Part shown: positions 60,542 to 64,000 of the stretch, piece by piece
Numbering within the stretch: the stretch's first letter is position 1
How the letters are laid out: each line of letters begins with the position of its first letter
Assembly: GCA_038025085.1 (NCBI GenBank)
Contig: CM076144.1
Location: 868,001 to 932,000 of the forward strand
Direction of reading: 5' to 3'
DNA length: 64,000 bases
Source of the DNA: Tetragonia tetragonoides
Taxonomy: Eukaryota > Streptophyta > Magnoliopsida > Caryophyllales > Aizoaceae
Notes under the pieces: generated by a model
The model's database searches: none
Told to the model about the DNA's origin: nothing
The model's input: only the letters and a program-made list of their open reading frames with translations
Made by a program: the position numbers and the translations under genes

Positions 60542-60973
60542 ATGCAATTTTGCTTTCTTTGCCATGTCAATTATACTCTAGCGCGCAATTGTCTGACATA
60601 TCATATGCGGGCAATTTTCATATACAGGAAAAATGGAAGGGTGTACTTGAACATGATAAGCACGGCAGGAAACAGTTGCCGGATGGAGATTGAGGTGTAT
60701 CATGGCACATCAGCAGGTGATACATTTAAGCAACTATGTGCCAGTGGTCACTACAGCAGCTTCCAGCTCCACCGCCAGCCACAGGGCGGAGGGACGAGGT
60801 GGCGGGGTGGTGATGATAATGGTGGTTTCGTGTTCGTGGTCCGCACCGCCGATGGGAAGCTCCAGGATGAGACCAACAACAAGTTGTTTGGGAGGGTGGT
60901 GAATGGCTTAGATGCCCTCCTTCATGCTACTGGTGATCATGTCTTCATCACCGATTGTGGCGAGCTTGCCTGA
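60542..60973 (+). CDS. Unrecognised 143-aa protein or exon (right-arm copy)
   Basis: Exact mirror copy of the ORF at 59608-60039, divergent from it with 502 bp between the ATGs. The upstream DNA of both copies is the CACTA-like sequence and palindrome spacer, so any promoter must come from there. If expressed, the pair would share a bidirectional control region. Confidence 0.5.
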   Translation: MQFCFLCHVNYTLARNCLTYHMRAIFIYRKNGRVYLNMISTAGNSCRMEIEVYHGTSAGDTFKQLCASGHYSSFQLHRQPQGGGTRWRGGDDNGGFVFVVRTADGKLQDETNNKLFGRVVNGLDALLHATGDHVFITDCGELA

Positions 60974-61820
60974 AAACTAATGCATATAGTATATGTTATG
61001 TTTTTGTTACGTTACCTAGGAAGATTTTGTTTTTCCTACATTTTAATTCGCATGTTGCCCTTCTTTTTTTTTTTTCAGTTTAGTTTTTTTTTATGTTGCT
61101 AAAAGCTTACATATTTAAACGAACCTGTTTGAGAGTCCGAGATTACTATGCATGTTTGAACTTATAATAAGTCCATCATACTCTACTAATAATAATTATT
61201 TAATATGCCTTATGAGAAGATTTTATTCAAATCATGTATCGGGCAAAAATGTCATAATTTAAAATTCTCAGATATGGTGAAACACAAATTATTGTCTAGA
61301 TAATATATAAGGGTCTAAATAGTATCGGGAGCCCAATAAAATCATATTTCAAGTAAAATAAAATTGTGATTAAAAATAATGAAGTGGTCTCCAGGCCCAA
61401 CCACCTCTATATTTTGATTTGGCAGCACTTCCCACTTTTAGTCCGATGCAATTTGGTTAATGTCAAAGCCAATTGGCATCTCCTTCATCTGTGGGCTGCA
61501 ATGCTAGTTCTAGCTCTTCCAGAACAAGCAGAGCCCCTATCTTTACCAAACTCATTTAGATTGTATAAGCCATATAACCGTATTTACAGTGGGCTAGAGT
61601 TTAATGGGCTAAAGAATATTGTACAGTGAGATCTCCAGGCCCAGCCAAAGAAGGTCTCCAATCCTATTGTCAATCAATGGTTATGTTTGGCACTGTACCT
61701 ACAAATGATTTTCAATCTTTGCAAGTATAACTAATTTAGTACTCATAGTTTTTTGTAACAATTTTGAACAATATTTACTAGTAATTTATTTCCTCTATTA
61801 ACATTTGGCAGCAACAGCCA

Positions 61821-63592
61821 TAACTACTTTTGCCAAATATGGCTTATATCCCCAGTGCTATTACATCTCGTTATTGGCATCTCCGTCGGAAAGTCCTTCA
61901 CAGAAAATCCAAAAGGATCAAATTCAATAGAAACACTATTATCAACAGAAAAACGACGCACAGAGACCAAGTTTTTAATTAGCTGAGGGGCATGAAGTAC
62001 ATTTTTTAACAGTAAAGGCGGGTGAGGAGGGGGGAGAGTTGTCTGTCCAAGACCACGAATGGGAATTTCATGACCACTACCAACAATAATATTACGGGGT
62101 CTGCTCATATTAAAATAAGACGAGAGATTACCTTGGGATCCCGTCATGTGAGAGGTTGCGCCGGTGTCCATGTACCAATTTGTATCTGGAGGAGCAAGTG
62201 TCATAGTATGCATTGCTTGCTCTATGTCAATAGGAGCATAGGTCGAGTTGGATGTGGTAGATGCTGCATACGCCTGTGCTGGACGAGGGCCAAGGACACC
62301 TGGTTGAGAGGAAGGAACTGACTTAGCCCATGAGGAGGTGGGATACGGACATGGGGGAACTGCCTAGGGTTGTGGTGCACAAACCCACGGTGGGTATTGT
62401 CCCCACTGTTGTGGCTGCTGCTGCCACGGGCGCTGATGTGACTGTTGGTGGTGGTTGGTGCCACCATTGGCCTGGTGATGACCACCACGACCACGCCCTC
62501 GACCCCCATTATTTATGCCTCGATTGTTGTTGCGATTCTGACCACGTTTCTGACCATTAGAAGAGCGGTTTGGTGCAGCACTTGAACCAGAATTGGAGAG
62601 CTTGGAGACATCAGTGGAAAGATTAGTAGTGAGGAGGGCGGTACCGGCGACACTGGCGGCTACAGCGGTTTGACAAGCTTTGCGGGTTTCCTCGAGAATT
62701 AGGCGTGATCGAGCCTCATAGAAAGGAGGCAAAGGATTGCTCTGCTGAATGATTGTAGCAACACCATCATAATTTTCATGTAAACCCGCAACTAATTGAA
62801 GGATTAACCTTTGATTCGACACCGGGGCACCAACATTTGAAAGTTGATCAGCAAGCATTTTAAGTTCTTAACAATAGGCAGACACGTTTGGAAAATCTTC
62901 CAATTTGACATTAGAGAACTGATTTTCCAAGTAGACGGCGCGGGAATGTTTGTTGTCGTGGAAGATATTTTCCAAACGTTCCCATGCTTGTTGAGCAGTC
63001 GAATCTGGTTGCAAGATGGTGTGCATAAGATCATTTGAGATCGTGCCATAAATCCATTGAAGGACTATAGCATCCAAGTGTGACCAAAGTGCTTCATCAC
63101 GTTCGACCGCCTCTTCCTGGCCTTGAACGGGTGGCTGTGGTGGAGGAGGGATGATGTGGTCGATGACTTGGTATGCTCTACAATGGATTTTGAATAACTC
63201 TGCCCATGAAGAGTATTGGCCGTTTTCCATCTCAAGAGTCACATGAATGAAATTTTTGACGTTAGTAACTGCAAGAGCAGGATGGAATTTGTGTTCAGCC
63301 ATGGAGAGAGAGAAAAAAGGAGAACAAAGAAAGGAGGAGAAGAGAAGAGGGGGCAGAGGTGGATGACTAGGGCACAGTGAGAAAGGATTGAAGGCCTGAT
63401 ACCATGAAAGAAATCATCCGTGCCTTTGCCATTGATTTGTACAGATTATATACAAAGTACAAGAGAGCCATAAGGCTACAATCTAGGAAGTAAGTATAGC
63501 AACTAACTATATTCTAGGCTACAATTAAGGGAGGATATACAGGAGAATATTTGACTAACTAAAATACAGAGATTACATAATATAATCTAACA
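61821..63592 (-). mobile_element. Ty1/copia fragment, mirrored copy
   Basis: Reverse-complement duplicate of 56989-58760: LTR 63405-63592, gag 63302-62364 with the same internal stop, protease 62213-61824. Identical breakpoints show it was copied as part of the arm and did not transpose separately. Confidence 0.88.
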
Positions 63593-64000
63593 ATTTTGAC
63601 CCGAGAAACCCAGATCCACCAAATGACAAGAACTCATACAATTAACAAAAAGATTGCTTCTAGACAGATTAATGGGGTTTCCCCCAAACTTTTCATTTTG
63701 GCACATGATTTCATTGAAGTCTCCTAAATCATCCAAGCAGTGTTCACAGTAGAGGCAATGTCAATCAGATCATTCCACAAAATTTCTCTTTTTTTTGATT
63801 TTGGTGAGGCATAAATAGCAGGAAAAAAAAAGAAGGAATCATAATTTACCTGGAGTAGCCCATGGATCCCTTGAAAGTTCGCAACAACGACATCAAAGTG
63901 AGTAACCTTTGAATGCCATAAGATTGCAATTCCCCCCGTAAAACCCACAGGGTCCTCAACGAACCAGCTATCAAAACCCAAAGAGCTCAGAATTTTCTCA
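63593..64000 (-). mobile_element. L1 endonuclease fragment, mirrored copy, cut by window edge
   Basis: Reverse complement of 56581-56988, including GFTGGIAILW and the same stop before GDFNEIM. It continues beyond the window. Confidence 0.85.

Larger units (their letters stand above)
60326..64000 (-). repeat. Right arm of the giant inverted repeat, runs off the window
   Basis: Exact reverse complement of 56581-60255 as far as I can compare: ORF 60542-60973, copia fragment 61821-63592 reversed (LTR 63405-63592) and L1 endonuclease piece 63593-64000 reversed. The last bases of the window still match. Confidence 0.95.

Overview
This is nuclear DNA of a flowering plant, most likely a eudicot. The genes are intron-rich with GT-AG introns, intergenic DNA is AT-rich, and there are plant defensins, a plant Kazal-type protein, an UNC93-like transporter, organelle-targeted MutS2 and stomatin-like proteins, and many plant mobile elements (MULE, hAT, CACTA, RTE, L1, Ty1/copia, SINE). 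The repeat mix would fit Caryophyllales/Amaranthaceae, but I cannot name the species.

Layout. 0-3.6 kb: the right part of a decayed Mutator-like (MULE) element with a transposase, a second GRF zinc-finger ORF on the other strand and (GA)n tracts. 5.0-22.5 kb: a tandem pair on the minus strand, a broken MutS2 copy (about 5.0-10.7 kb) followed by a 20-exon MutS2 gene (11.86-22.46 kb) that reads in frame to a predicted 862 residues and carries an RTE LINE in intron 4. 24.1-25.8 kb: an UNC93-like membrane protein gene with one internal stop and one frameshift. 28.0-28.7 kb: a small acidic, probably N-myristoylated protein. 30.3-30.7 kb: a secreted, probably GPI-anchored Kazal-type protein. 30.8-31.6 kb: a 766-bp element with about 125-bp inverted ends. 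32.6-35.9 kb: a nine-exon mitochondrial stomatin-like protein gene (386 aa) with a repeat-filled first intron. 36-37 kb: a 64-bp RTE tail and a SINE, each with clear target-site duplications.

38.3-43.7 kb: a defensin cluster with one intact gene (41.6 kb), one split by a 168-bp hAT-like MITE (38.4 kb) and one 3' relic (43.6 kb). The DNA upstream of the intact gene has a second, TE-riddled copy at 47.4-50.6 kb. 44.76-46.43 kb: a Pack-MULE candidate with 9-bp target duplication and a captured piece of a TRICHOME BIREFRINGENCE-LIKE gene. 47.4-48.5 kb: an RTE 3' part with a long (ATT)n. 49.2 kb: a SINE. 49.5-50.5 kb: a 984-bp fold-back element. 51.2-52.05 kb: three tandem units of about 315 bp. 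53.65-54.0 kb: a relic of an NLR leucine-rich-repeat region.

54.4-64.0 kb: nested TE fragments (L1 interrupted by a truncated copia) plus an unrecognised 143-aa ORF, arranged as a huge inverted repeat. The arms are 56581-60255 and 60326-64000, apparently base-for-base identical and running off the right edge of the window. This palindrome is the most striking structure here. It may be a very recent duplication or an assembly fold-back, and must be tested before any biology is built on it. The genes are independent single-gene units; I see no operon-like or pathway cluster beyond the defensin family.
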